64,000 nucleotides of DNA from Oxytricha trifallax (Eukaryota > Ciliophora > Spirotrichea > Sporadotrichida > Oxytrichidae), in contig ARYC01017955.1 in NCBI GenBank assembly GCA_000711775.1, forward strand, positions 41,370 to 105,369, in the 5' to 3' direction. The notes under the pieces were generated by a model. That model worked only from the letters and a program-made list of their open reading frames with translations, ran no database searches and had not been told where the DNA came from. Every line of letters begins with the position of its first letter. Within the stretch, counting starts at the first letter, position 1. This document shows, piece after piece, positions 22,698 to 34,487 of this stretch. The position numbers were made by a program, and so were the translations under genes.

Positions 22698-23168
22698 AAT
22701 CACAAAACACTCTATTCATGGATAGTGAAGGTTTCGCTGTATATTCAAACACTAAATTCCTTCTTTAAATTGGTAAAATATGTGCAGAAACTGGATAATT
22801 CTTAGAAGACGGGATGGGAGCCCTAAACGATTACATGTAAATTTTAGAATACTATGAAATGGACATTCCAGAAGAAAATTATCGCAAATTACAGATAAAA
22901 GCTTAATATTACATTGGAATTATCTTCTATAAAGAGAGAGATTATGAGTAAGTATCGATTATCTTTCATAGTAAAGCTAATAATTATTAATTTGTAATGA
23001 TGGGTTTATTAAATTTAAAACTATAGAATGGCACAATAGTATCTAGTTGAGATATTGATAGACTTAAAAGAAAAGGGTTATCAAGACAAATATGAGAAAG
23101 CTTAAAACAAGCTATCCAAAATATATAGACGATAAAAGCGTGAAACTATTAATGATTATTTTAAGTGA
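22694..23168 (+). CDS. Small TPR-like helical protein
   Basis: ATG 22694 (MKSQNTLFMDSEGFAVYSNT). Two helical hairpins follow: FLLQIGKICAETGQFLEDGMGAL and KLQIKAQYYIGIIFYKERDYEMAQQYLVEILIDLKEKG. The frame ends QKRETINDYFK then TGA 23166. A GT-AG intron of about 90 bp (GTAAGTATCG ... AACTATAG, 22948-23036) joins DYE to MAQQ. Because its ATG overlaps the TGA assigned to the upstream gene, the two may be parts of one gene joined by an IES I did not resolve. Function unknown. Confidence 0.5.
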
Positions 23169-23447
23169 GATATTATTGGTTAATTTAATACTTATATAAA
23201 ATTGTGATACATAACAGACTAAAACTATAGATTATTAATGATATAGTAGTTTTGATCTTAAACTTAAATATGATTTAATTATTATTAAATTTATAATAAT
23301 TATTGCTTAAAAATGATCAAATTGTATCTTCTAAAGCCAGATTTTGTAAATACTGCTCCTTAGTAAAATGATTAAGGAGAAGTATGAACATCAAGAAACT
23401 TAAATTAAAAACACATAGTAATAAAAATAGATAGAGAAAAGGAATCT

Positions 23448-24543
23448 ATGCAAGGGCTAGTTGAAAAAGTACGAAAAGTTACTTAAATAAACTAATTTGT
23501 CTTATATCTGGAGAAAAATAATCAGGTTATGGAGAGCGTTCAACAATTGTAAGATTAGGATGTCATAATTTGTAGAAATGTAAGTATTTATGATAATTTT
23601 TAGTTTAAAAGAAGTCTCATCCCTGTTAATTTTGTAGACTGATACATTTTCGGCTACAGATGAAGATTTTGATGTCTCCTCTATGAGCTACTATCACATG
23701 GATGAACTAAGAGAGTATAGGTTCACATAGTAAAAACAAAAATTTGTCAAAAAATCATTTGGGGAATAGTTGACTCAAGCCCCATTAAGCTGCAGAGAAG
23801 AAGAGTTAAATTTAAGAAGTAACAAAATTAACATTGCTGTCATAGGAGAGAGTGGCGTTGGAAAGACTTCACTTATCAATCGATATATATTTTCAAAATT
23901 TTCAACAGACTATAACAGCACAATTGAAGATTTTTATACCACTAGAGTACAAATAATCCCTAAAAATGAAAGCCAACCAAGGAATTTTACAATGGAGTTG
24001 GTTGATACAGCTGGTTTAGAAGAACTTCAATAATTAAGGGCAGGATCTTTGAAAGATTAAGATGGCTATATCTTTATGTTCAGTTGTGATAACAGAGCTA
24101 CATTTGATAAAGTTCACTATTTCATAAACTAGATAAAAAATCAACTTGAAATGACAGCAAGAAATTCAAATTAATCTACTGCTTGTTTTACTTAATTGCC
24201 ATCAATGAAAATACCTGTACTAATAGTGGGCAATAAATTCGATATAGATTCTAACTTAGTAACTTTTGATGATGTCAATTCTTTGAAAAAATAGTATTTT
24301 GATAGGTTCTTGATCGAATATGTGCAAGCATCTGCTAAAACTTGTTAAGGAATTAACTTAGCATTTTAATCGATTGCTAAGATGGTAGTTGACTAGAGAA
24401 TAGAAGATGATATTCAAAAGTTTTAAAAATCAAGGAAATCTTAGAAAATCAAAAATGCAAAGTTAAGAAAGAGAAAAATTTAAGATCATGAAAGCCTTAA
24501 GTGTTGTGCATACAGTAATGAAAGGAAATGCTCCATATTTTGA
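23448..24543 (+). CDS. Ras-like small GTPase with N-terminal extension and CaaX box
   Basis: All five G-box elements of a Ras-superfamily GTPase are visible: G1 GESGVGKTSL, a switch-I Thr (STIEDFY), G3 DTAGLEEL, G4 VGNKFD and G5 SAKT. The C-terminus is basic (KLRKRK) and ends CSIF before TGA 24541, a CaaX signal for prenylation, so membrane anchoring is likely. G3 has Leu where Ras has Gln61 (AGLEE), which would lower intrinsic hydrolysis. A GT-AG intron of 58 bp (23580-23637) precedes the G domain. About 100 residues of coiled, charged sequence lie N-terminal to G1. A frame from ATG 23313 leads into this one through an in-frame TGA at 23385, so the start is uncertain. Closest by motif to the Ras/Rap group; exact subfamily not assignable. 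Confidence 0.85.
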
Positions 24544-24751
24544 CGATAGGGAAAAAATTATTTTGCTTATCCAAAGTTTTCATATTAAAAGCATATCAAA
24601 TTTTATATCGAATAAAAAGTTAATTTCTTTATTTTTGGCATAGATAAATTGAATCGATTGTGCAAAATTTAAGCTAAAATTAGATTAAGTAAAATTCTTA
24701 CAATGATGCAAAAGTGTGTTACTAAAATTTTAGGTTTAATTTGATTTTAAA

Positions 24752-27700
24752 ATGTACTTGATTGGTAAAAGCTCAAGCAGGCCAAACATAAAAAGAAAGT
24801 ATCAATATCATAAAACAGATCCTTCTACTGTGCCTTCGGAGAAAAAAGATAGGCCATCAGATGGAATGAAATAGATGCTTTTGAAACCCCTAGAACATAA
24901 GCCAACAAACCTAGAAATGGTAAAAAAAGCAGGAGAGTTAATTTAAGTTTCAGATATTAGAATTCATGACATTTACTAACTTTTGCGAATTTGGATAAGC
25001 TAACTTGTAGAAAATTCTGTAGAAAGAAATGCTAAGAAAATTGAGGTTAGGCTTTATGATTAAGGCAAGTTAGGATTCGACATTATCGATGATGGAGAGG
25101 GAATAGAAGAACAAGAATTTGATAACGATTATGTTAAATGCATGCCAATGAGAGCAAGGAATGAAATTTACAAAACTTGAAGTATAGGTTATAAAGGAGA
25201 GTCTCTGGACTCTTTGAGCAGGACATGTGAACTCACAATAATCACTAAGCATTACTATAAACCTATGTCACTTGTAGTCTGCTATAACAGCAAACAAGAG
25301 TATAAAGAAAAGTCCTATTAAAATGTGATTCGAACTTAGCAAGGGAATATTGTTTAAGTTAGGAGAGTCTTGGAAAACGGTTTATTTTATAGAAAGAAGT
25401 ATCTTAAGTACTTTAAGTACCAGCATGATAATATGATCTAGATATTGAATCAGTATTCAATGATTCTATATGAACAAGAGTTCAAAGTTACAAATAGCAA
25501 TGAAGTAGTTAGTCATCTTAGTGATAGATTCATTGATAAATAGTAAGTTTCCAATTTACCTTAATTTAAATAGCTTTTAGGACTATCACGAATTGCTTTT
25601 CAACAGATTCATATGATTCTCTAGACGGAAATGTGAGAAGAATAATCGATAAGTAATTCAGGAAGAAGTGGCCAAACATGCAAACTGAGCTTATGACTTA
25701 TGAAGATTAAATGATTAACAACACTATAAAAATTACAACTATGTTAACTTGACCTCATTAAGGCAAGAGAACAATTCTAGTCTACAAATTTTTGCACATA
25801 TTCCTAAATGGAAGACCTTGTGAGTGCACTAAAAGATTTAAGGCAATTTTCTACCAACTCTACTTAGATTTTATGATTGATCATAAAACTATACCATTTG
25901 TGCTTGTGCATATCGAAAGTGCTCCATAAAATTATGATATAAAGCTTTAAGCTGACTAAAGGAAGCTTTTCTTTAAACCTGAAATTGAAAAGCAAGTTTA
26001 TGAAAAAATTCGATCACTCTTTTTTTAGAGATTTAACTAAATATGCCCTATATACTCAAGTTAATAACTGGAAGAGAAAGCTTCTCCAAGTAAAGAATTT
26101 AACTTTTCAGCAGCTGGAAATAATCCATTTATGAAAACTTCAAAACAGCCTAAATTCGTCTAAATTCAAGAGAGAGTCAAAGTTAGCAAGGGTGAGTTTA
26201 AATAACAGCTCAAGAAGATCAAGAGAAAGCGATTTAAGTTTGACAAGGTATTCAATGTTTATGTAGTTTCAAACTCGCCAGTATAATCTGACGATGAGGA
26301 TTAAATGCGGCTGAAAGAGCTATATGAGAGTGATTCAGACCCAGAGTTTAGTCAAATGGCTGGACTAGACAGCCTTAAAAATGAACAGAAACTCAATTTA
26401 AAAGGTGAAGTTAAATATGAGATAAAAGATATGAACGAGTATTTAGGAGGTCCTTCTTCATATAAAAGATAGAAGAAAGATCATTATGACTATTTCGACG
26501 ATGATGACGAACTAGCATTCATACCAGACGAAAAATAAAGACACATCAAGAATGAGAAGTATTTTGGGATTGACGAGGAAATAGTTATATAAGATGATGA
26601 ATTTATTGGAATAGATCTTAGTGATGATGAAATACTAGAGATTGTAGATGAAAATTTAATTGATCGAAAATTCAAACAAGAGAAGTTTACTTATGATGAT
26701 GACATTCAAGATATTACGAGTATGGTCCCTGTAAAGAACGAACAACGATTAGTTAAAAACTATAAGGAGGAATAAGAATTTGATCAGTTATCTTAACAAG
26801 ATACATAGAGTGATGAAGAAAGCGTTAAGAGTTTCTCATTAAGTCAAGTTTACTCTGAAATAAATGACCTTTAAGTAGAAAATTATTCAGCATATGAAAA
26901 TGAAAATAATGAAACTGAATCTGATTCAAGTGGAAAGCCTGGCTATACAATGACTATGACGAGGATGTCAATTTAAAACTTACTGGATTAAGAAGAGCTT
27001 CTTAGAGAGAGGTTTATAGCTTTTACGAGTGACAAGACATTGCAGTTTTCTTTAGAATAAATGGTGAGTAATGCTTATTTTGATTATGAAGATTTTGATA
27101 AGAAATCAAACTACGATAAAAGAAGCTTCAGAATGAGATTAAAACCGAAATTCCAAAATACCAATTATGAAACACGTTGGTATTATGACTATTTGATGTA
27201 TGGTATGACAAATGAGAATATGAAAAAGTCTTTTTGGAAGAAAGAGTTCTTAAAACTTAGAGTCTTAGGGTAGTTTAACGCTGGGTTCATTTTATGCACT
27301 TTAAATGACTATGACCTCTTCATTTTAGATTAGCATGCATGTGATGAAAGATTGCATCTTGAAATGTTTACAAAGCAATTAAAGATTGAAAGTTAGCCTA
27401 GAATAATGCCTTTTGAATTTGACATGGATGCTAACCTATACAACGTCGTTGAGATTTATGAAAGAATCTTCAAAGCTTTTGGATTTTAGTTTGAAAAGGT
27501 ATCTTGGAACAGAAAAACTGTTTAAGTAAAGGTTACTTCTATGCCCAGAAGCAAAGATTAATAGTTTGAAGAGAGTGATTTCCACAATCTTGTAACTTCT
27601 ATCAGAAACTTTGATTCAGATGAGAAAGCTAAAATGAAATATTAGTCTGATCCATAGATCTTTGAATACCTAATGCCTAGAAAAATCCAGTAAATTTTGG

Positions 27701-27992
27701 CATTACAAGCTTGTCGAAAATCAGTTATGGTTGGTAAGAAATTGGAAAGGCGTAAATAGAGAGAAATTGTGGGAGGAATGAGTGTTATGAAGGATCCTTG
27801 GATTTGCGCTCACGGGAGACCTACAATGAGATATATGCTTGATATTCCAGATTTTTAATCAAAGCTTATGCATAAATATCCTGAGTATTAGAGACCTCCT
27901 CCACAACTCAAAATAAAAGTCAAAAAGTAAGTAAATCAAGATGAAATAATTTTTTTAATTTTAGTGAGTCATAATTTAAGTTCAAAAGTTGA
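24752..27992 (+). CDS. MutL homolog, PMS2-type, copy 1
   Basis: Mismatch-repair MutL family protein of about 1,060 residues. The N-terminal GHKL ATPase shows QLVENSVERNAKKIEV, FDIIDDGEGI and IGYKGESLDSL. The transducer domain has IFLNGRPCE. A long acidic linker follows. The C-terminal endonuclease domain is complete: VLGQFNAGFIL, the metal site DQHACDERLHLE, QACRKSVMVG and DPWICAHGRPTMRYM. In the ATPase, the catalytic Glu of KELVENS is Gln (TAA). A short GT-AG intron lies at about 25543-25580 and another near the 3' end (27928-27965). TGA codons occur in frame at 25178 and 25750, both aligned to Arg in copy 2. It lies tail to tail with copy 2. Confidence 0.9.
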
Positions 27993-28602
27993 AAGCTGAA
28001 TAAATAAAGGTTATTATAAATAATTTAATAAAAAACATTTGTTTGATCTTAAAACTACTTTTAATGCATTTAATATTTATCTTTAATATTATTTTCAATA
28101 AATGACTCTATTAACAATTCTAGTGAATAAAAATATTATATTTTATAATGATTTCTTGTTCTACAAGCTATAAAATTAATGTTATTTAATTTTATGTAGA
28201 ACTATTGATTTCTAAATATTGGGAACTAATATTTAAAAAGTCTAATTAATAAATTCTTAAGAATTTATAACTGTATTCTTTTTTAGAAAATCTTATCTAT
28301 AACTTAAAATATTTACAAATTAAGATAGTTTTACAAATTTAAAGACTATAAATATTCAAATTAATTAATCTTTCTTTAATTAAAGCCTATTTAGTTTTAG
28401 TTCTAATTAAAAAACCCTAAAAATAACAATAAATTTATTTTATAAATTTATCTTGTAATTTAATTTTTAATATTTTCATTAAAATAAATGATTTTCAAAA
28501 TATTAGTTAAATTTAATTTAATTTATTAATAATATAAATAGATTAGTTTTCAAATAAAGGTACAATTAAAATATAAAGTATTCTGTAATTTTTTCATGAG
28601 AT
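27993..28602. other. AT-rich spacer between convergent MutL genes
   Basis: About 600 bp of very AT-rich DNA (over 80% A/T by eye) separating the two tail-to-tail MutL copies. No open frame of coding character, no repeat pair and no terminator-like hairpin stand out. Confidence 0.55.
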
Positions 28603-31600
28603 TCATTTTTTTTAATTAGTTTGTAATTCTTTAAATAATATAATAAGTTAAATACAAAAAACCAAACAAATTTAAATTTAATTTATATTTTCCCATAATT
28701 AAATCTTTAAATAAGAAATTTTAAGAGTTTTATGGAATTTTGGAGGAAGCCTATCATCCCCAGTTGATCTGAGTAGTAACTTATCTTAAAAATCTTATAT
28801 GTCCATGATGTATCTCATTGTTGGACGACCATGAGCACAAATCCAAGGATCCTTGAGGTTGCTCAGCCCACTCTCAATTTCATACTGCTATCGTCTCTCT
28901 AATTTCTTGCCAACCATTACTGATTTTCGGCAAGCTTTTAGAGCTAGGACTTGCATAATTTTCTTTGGCATCAGATAGTCAAATATTTACTAATCAGTTA
29001 TATACTTATTTTTCGTTCTATCATCTGTATCAAAGTTTCTGATAGCTGTTACCAGATTATGAAAATCACTTTCTTCGAATTAGGTGTCGTTGCTTTAGGG
29101 TAAAGAATGAACCTTAATTTGGACTTAATATTTGTTCCAGAACATTTTCTCAAATTAAAAGCCAAAAGCATTAAAGATTCTTTAGTAAGTTTCTAGTATT
29201 TCATAGAGCTCAGTATCATACTAAATTATAATTGGTTGGATTAATGGCTATGAATCAATCTTCAAAGAACCAGTGTACTTTTCAAGATGCAATCTTTCAT
29301 CACAAGCATGCTAATCTAAAATGAAGATGTCGTTTTGATTTAAGTTGCCTATTATGAATCCATTGTTAAATTGGCCTAGGATTCGTAGCCTCATGAACTC
29401 TTTCTTCCAAAATTTCTTTCTCATCATATCGTTGTTAAGATCAAACATAAGTCTGTCATGATAATATTAATGATTTTCATAAGTTGATCTTTGAAACTTA
29501 GGTCTCAATCTTTACTTAAAACTGAATTTAGAAACAGTTTAGGTATCTAAGTCTTCAAGCTCGAAAGGTTATTCATTAAAGATCATTTATTCTAGGGAAA
29601 AGTACAAAGACTTGTCATTTTTAAAATTCTCAAATTATTCACTAAAGAACTGTTCTTAGTCATAGAAATTTATAGTGGACATTCTAGATATTGATTAAGT
29701 ATATTCAGGAAAGTATGTTGCTGTAGTTGAATCCTCCGAGAAGCATAAAAGAAAAAACTATTAAAACTTTAGTAAATCGCATGTTTTCTAGTCTATAGAT
29801 TCTAAATCGTCATCTCCATCATCATCATTTGTATCTTGTTCTTCAAGAGTCTTTACAAAGCCAGTTTCAAATTAAGCAAGATCTTAAATTTTCATTCTTT
29901 TGCTTTCAGGTTCCATCATGATATCCTCATCTTTTAAAAATTCCTCATCGTCTTCATAGAGATAAGATAGTTTTCTTTGATCCTCCTCATCTGACATAGC
30001 AGGGGAATTTGAGATTACATAAACATTCACAAGTTTCTTTAAAGGATACTTTCTGTACTTGAGCTTTTTAAGCTTCTTTTTCATTACTGAAGGGCTAACC
30101 TTAATTATATTTTATTCTGGAAAGAATTTCGTGGGGTCCTCTCCCCCTGGTGCTGTGTACATTTGAACTTATCTTAGTGGATTATTCCTAATTTCCTAGA
30201 TCTCCTAGAAACTCTTTATTTCTTATATTTCTTAGCTTTGCTGTTTATAACCTTAAGAGTTATAGTCAAAGATTTCTTAGGAGTCACCTTATATTTCTAG
30301 ATCAGCCTATTGCCTTTTAAAGATCTACTCATCAGTATAAAGTGGACACATCTAATTAAATCTTTGTAAGAAAAGCGATCTTATTTTTTCATAAACGTTT
30401 TTCTCTATTTCTGGCTTAAAGAAGAACTTCCTGATATCAGCTTAAAGTTTTAAATCATAATTTTAATGCGTAGTTTCTATACTCATAAAAACGAAAGGGA
30501 TAGTCTTTTCTGCAATCATGAAATCTCTGTAAAGTTATTAGAAGATCGCTTTCATTCTTTTTGTTGATTCAACTGGTCTCCCATTTATAAAACCCCAAAA
30601 CTCTTCATGGTTATGTATTTATAGCTATGGTATAGTATGGAGTCTATTTATATAAAAAAGACATATTTAAAAACAATTGATAAAACCTTTTGTTTATATC
30701 AAATTAATTTAATCATTTTATTTTTTTCTAAAGCTGTAGCATACCAAAACTTTTAAATGGATGAAATAATTATATTTAGATTAAAAATGAATTATATATG
30801 GTTGATTATTTTTATTTTGATAAATATATAATTAACTCAAAGAGAGATTAAATATACTTAAAAAAGTAATTTATTTAATCCTTTTTACAAGGTCAAGGGG
30901 TTTTCATTTACATACATGTGGATACACTAAAATTTATAGATTAAGAAATTTGACTTACTTTGTTAATTAATATCTTTTAAGTTTCTCACTGAGGCCTGGT
31001 AAGAAAAGTTTAAATTTATATAGAGCCATTAATCAAGCTATCTTAGAACATTATCAGCTCCTTATTTATATTTGGGCAGGTCTTTCTAAATTATTTATCC
31101 AGAATCCATCTAAGATTATCTTCGATTGATTCATGAATGTTTGTGGCAAATATTGTGCTGACTACTCTAAGATCAAATTAAACATTAAATTGTATTTCTT
31201 ACTTACTATGGTTCAAAATTCTTGTCATTCAAATTATCGATGACGGTTTGACTATTTGTAAATCTTAGCTCTAAATCGTAGAGTATAAGAGAGTAGGAAT
31301 TCAGCAGCTGTATTAATTAGTCATATTGTTGCTTTATATGTTTTATGAATTTTCCTCAATACGTCGGATTATTGTGATGAATTTTCCGTACTTAAATAAT
31401 GGTACCTTCATCTAAAAGTTTTCGAGAATCAACATAGAATTTCTCTGATCTCTGCATTTTATGATTATATTTGACAACACATGCATCTGGATAATGAACA
31501 CTTTTGGTTAGAATTGTTAGCTCTGCTGCTCTACATAGCGAATCTAATGACTCTCCTCTAAATCCAAGACTTCTCGTTTTGTAAATTTCATTCCTCTATC

Positions 31601-32021
31601 TCTTTTCCATACATCACACATAGTCATCTGTAAACTCATTTTCATCAATTCCTCTCCCGTTATCTATTACATCAAAACCTTCTTTTCCTAGTTGATATAA
31701 GCAAACCTCAATATATTTAGCACCCCTTTCTAATGCGTTTTCAACAAGCTATATCACCCATATTCGTAAAAGAGTGTCCAAATCTCTAACTTTAATATCA
31801 GAAACTTGAACAAGTTAACTTTTCTGAGAATTGCCTTGGCTATTTTCACAATTTTTATTTTTAGTAGTTTTTTGCTGTCCATCTCTTAAAGGCATAAGTA
31901 GAGTTTATTTCAGGCCATCCTCTACATTTCCATCTTGTCAGTTTGAAGAGGGCTCTGTTTTATGATAGTTATATTTACGTTTAACGTTGGTTGAGCGAGA
32001 ATTTTTACCTAGAAGAAACAT
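28603..32021 (-). CDS. MutL homolog, PMS2-type, copy 2
   Basis: Inverted paralog of the upstream gene, ATG 32021 (MFLLGKNSRSTNVKRKY). The ATPase reads QLVENALERGAKYIEV, FDVIDNGRGI and LGFRGESLDSL; the transducer FWGFINGRPVEST; the endonuclease domain ILGQFNNGFIIGN, DQHACDERLHLE, KACRKSVMVG and DPWICAHGRPTMRYI. The catalytic Glu position is again Gln (TAG). A GT-AG intron follows FEP (about 31172-31211). Between about 30660 and 30975 the frame is lost and must be spliced or eliminated to join FLTR to LHTIPQ. The N-terminal part has in-frame TGA at 31938, 31614 and 31356; the last aligns with the conserved Arg of the PVRHKEF motif. The C-terminal 750 codons have none. The end at 28603 lies in AT-rich sequence and may be slightly too far. 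Confidence 0.85.
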
Positions 32022-32029
32022 AAAATATA

Positions 32030-32640
32030 TAAAGAAGAAAAAATCAATGAAGGCTTGATTAAGTACTGTATTTCATTAACAATAAAAACACACTTTCAAT
32101 TTTGAATTACTTTTCTTTTAAACAATAAAATCGATAGAAATTTGTTAATCTTTTTTTTCGTATTATAAGCGGATATAAATCTTTTTGCAAAATAGAAGTT
32201 AATTTTTTATTTTTCGCATCATAAAAGAATAGAAACCTCAAATCCCTTCAATCTATGAGCTTTAAAGATTATAAAATCAATAAAAATTTTGTATTTACTT
32301 TTAACGAAGTAATTGGAAGGAATTAATTACTTACAAGATTGGTGTAATAAAAAATATGGGATAAATTATTGTATGATTGACTCCCATTATATGCGATGAC
32401 AACATTATTTAATTATATTAATGAGCTCTAAGGATACAGATATTTACATATAAAATGAATATGAATTTGTTGTGTTGCATATAAGCAAATAATTATATAA
32501 TTGTTGAATATTATGCTTCAGTAACGAGTAAAGAGATGTAAGAAGCAAAAAATAAGGTAAGTTCAGATTATTACAAGACTTCTTACTAATGTATTGATGT
32601 ATTCCTAAATAAAAATCTAGAAATAAAGTTAAGACAATTT

Positions 32641-32682
<42 letters not shown>

Positions 32683-32830
32683 TTGATCACATTGAGGTCT
32701 CTGGGGACCCCCGATCAATAAGCTTTAAAGCACTTAAGGGACAAGCCCTTTTAATATTATTTAAATCATCTGATCTGTTCAATCTCTCTGGTTGCCCATC
32801 TCATGATATATTTTAATTAATTTTTGAAAA
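32030..32830. other. AT-rich spacer with a trinucleotide microsatellite
   Basis: No gene recognised. It contains a perfect (AAT)n run at 32641-32682 and, just after it, a short GC-rich patch GGTCTCTGGGGACCCC (32697-32712) that forms a small palindrome. Confidence 0.6.
32641..32682. repeat. (AAT)n microsatellite
   Basis: About 14 uninterrupted copies of the trinucleotide AAT/TAA, the only long simple trinucleotide tract in the window. Confidence 0.95.
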
Positions 32831-32836
32831 ATTAAC

Positions 32837-33115
32837 TCAAAATAATCTATTTTTGTGAGCCCACAACTGTCTAAGCTATACTCTTTCTCTGTAGAAATTG
32901 AGTACATGTTTCTGAATCTCTTCTTCTTCTTCTTCGCTATCTATGGAACTAATTCCATCATAAACTCCGAACTCAACATATTCTTGGAGTTCTTGCATAG
33001 TTTCATCAAAGGCTCTCAGAGTTCTGTAGCTGTTTTCCATGCAGTCTGGAAGATTGCATATTGGACACCATCTCCCGTTGATTTTCAAATCAAATAAACT
33101 CACTTCCTGAAACAT
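32837..33115 (-). CDS. Small acidic protein with a CxxC...C zinc-type site
   Basis: A compact 92-codon gene without interruptions, ATG 33115 (MFQEVSLFDLKINGRW) to TGA 32837. It has RWCPICNLPDC, a Cys cluster that could bind zinc, followed by an acidic helical part ending EEEEEEIQKHVLNFYRERV. No family recognised. Higher GC than its surroundings and good codon texture support a real gene. A G-rich, telomere-like run lies about 120 bp upstream of the ATG (33233-33264). Confidence 0.65.
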
Positions 33116-33232
33116 CTTTTAATTAAATTTTTATTATTAAAATAGTATAAAAACTCCCAAATCTTTTATATCCTATTTAGTAACATTCTTTAATTTCAGT
33201 GGTTAATATCCAGATTTTATGTCAAAATCTAT

Positions 33233-33264
33233 GGGGTTTAGGGATTTAGGGGTTTCGGGGTTTT
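33233..33264 (+). repeat. Degenerate G-rich telomere-like run
   Basis: Reads as successive G3-4T3-4-type units, GGGGTTTAGGG then GGGGTTTCGGGGTTTT. G4T4 is the hypotrich telomere unit. The position, just outside a short gene, would suit a chromosome-end region, but the repeats are imperfect. Confidence 0.55.
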
Positions 33265-33269
33265 CAAAA

Positions 33270-34245
33270 GTTTTTCTCTGGCTTTGGGCCAGAGTTATTG
33301 TATTGTTGTTAGGTTGTAGTATACTTTTGTTGGTGTTGTTAGTGTTTGTTCCCTGTTAGGTACTTTGTTAGTTGACTAGGTATTAGGTTTTAGTATTAAA
33401 TATCATGATATTATTTGGGTGATTCCCATCATATCTTTGGTCAAATGTATTGGTACCTTGGGTGATTCTCTAATTGTTTTCTGATCTAGAATTTCCTATA
33501 TAGTATGAAGTTTAGTCACTATCGATAGCAGTGACGTATTTGTAGAGAAAATTAGGGAGTGATTCCTTCCAAAACGTATCTTTGTGTATTCCCTTATATA
33601 GCAGGGAAAATGGTGATAGGTGTCTTGATTGTGAAGTCATTTCTGGGGTTAGGAATCTGTTAATGAAGGAGATTAGTTATTGTTATGAGGTTTTTAGTGA
33701 CAGTGGTCAGTAGTCTTATTTGTTTGTTAAGACTTTTTATAGGTATAGTACTGTTTGAGAGATGTTTAAAACTAAATGACTGAATTTGTTCGGTCAGGCC
33801 TCATGCCTAGTTGAAGGTAAAAATGTCATCATGAACAGAGAGTGGACTTTTGGGTGTTTGGTTTGGAGCTAAGTAGACGAGCTAATTGGACATAAGCTCG
33901 TCGATTTATGTTGGTTGATTGTGACTAGACTCTAGATAATCAATTCGAAAATTAAGAAAATCTACTGTTGAGTGAACGCTCCGGTTGCGCTAGGGTTACG
34001 TTTAGTACCTAGCTGGGTTGTGAACGGATGCTAAAAGAAAGTACTGACTTAAGGGTGTCAAATCTGACATACTCTATGATTATGGCCACTCGTGAGTATG
34101 TGTGTACTTCTTTGTTAAAACACACCTCCGGATCCTACGATCCAGCTGGGGGAAGTTCGCTTTTCGGACTAGTGAGACAAAAATACTTGCCTCTTGATTA
34201 GAACGGTTCGACTGTCCCTCCTCGTTCCGACCCTTTACTTAACTT
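33270..34245 (+). other. GC-richer orphan block, no confident gene
   Basis: About 1 kb at roughly 40% GC between AT-rich flanks. The longest plus frame (about 33615-34080) contains coding-like words (GDRCLDCEVISGVRNLLM, FGQASCLVEGKNVIMNREW) but is cut by TGA three times. The right end has short inverted GGATCCTACGATCC-type hairpins (34131-34145). It resembles neither neighbour. Candidates are a decayed transposon or retroposon, or a gene whose other segments lie elsewhere. I assign no function. Confidence 0.35.
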
Positions 34246-34469
34246 TTTAAGTTATTGGATTTAATTAATATTAATTACAATTTTATAATAAGATTGATAA
34301 ACTAGAAAGAACTACAAAATAATTTAATTTTTATTTTTGGTGATATTTTGGGGAAAAATACTAATTATTTCAACCTTAAATTAAAAAATGTTATATCTTA
34401 TTTCCCGATACAAAATTAACAACACATTAAATATTAATGCTTAAATAGAACTTGATATAAATTACATAT

Positions 34470-34481
34470 GGGGTTTTGGGG
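34470..34481 (+). repeat. Perfect GGGGTTTTGGGG telomere unit next to a start codon
   Basis: One and a half exact hypotrich telomere repeats, ending seven bases before the ATG of the third MutL gene. By chance such a 12-mer is very unlikely in AT-rich DNA, although a few others occur in this window. Confidence 0.7.
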
Positions 34482-34487
34482 TTCTTA

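Noticed and set aside
30590..30605. C4A4 telomere motif AAAACCCCAAAAC
   Set aside because: On the minus strand it codes for the FWGFINGRP segment of MutL copy 2; the match to the telomere unit is coincidental.
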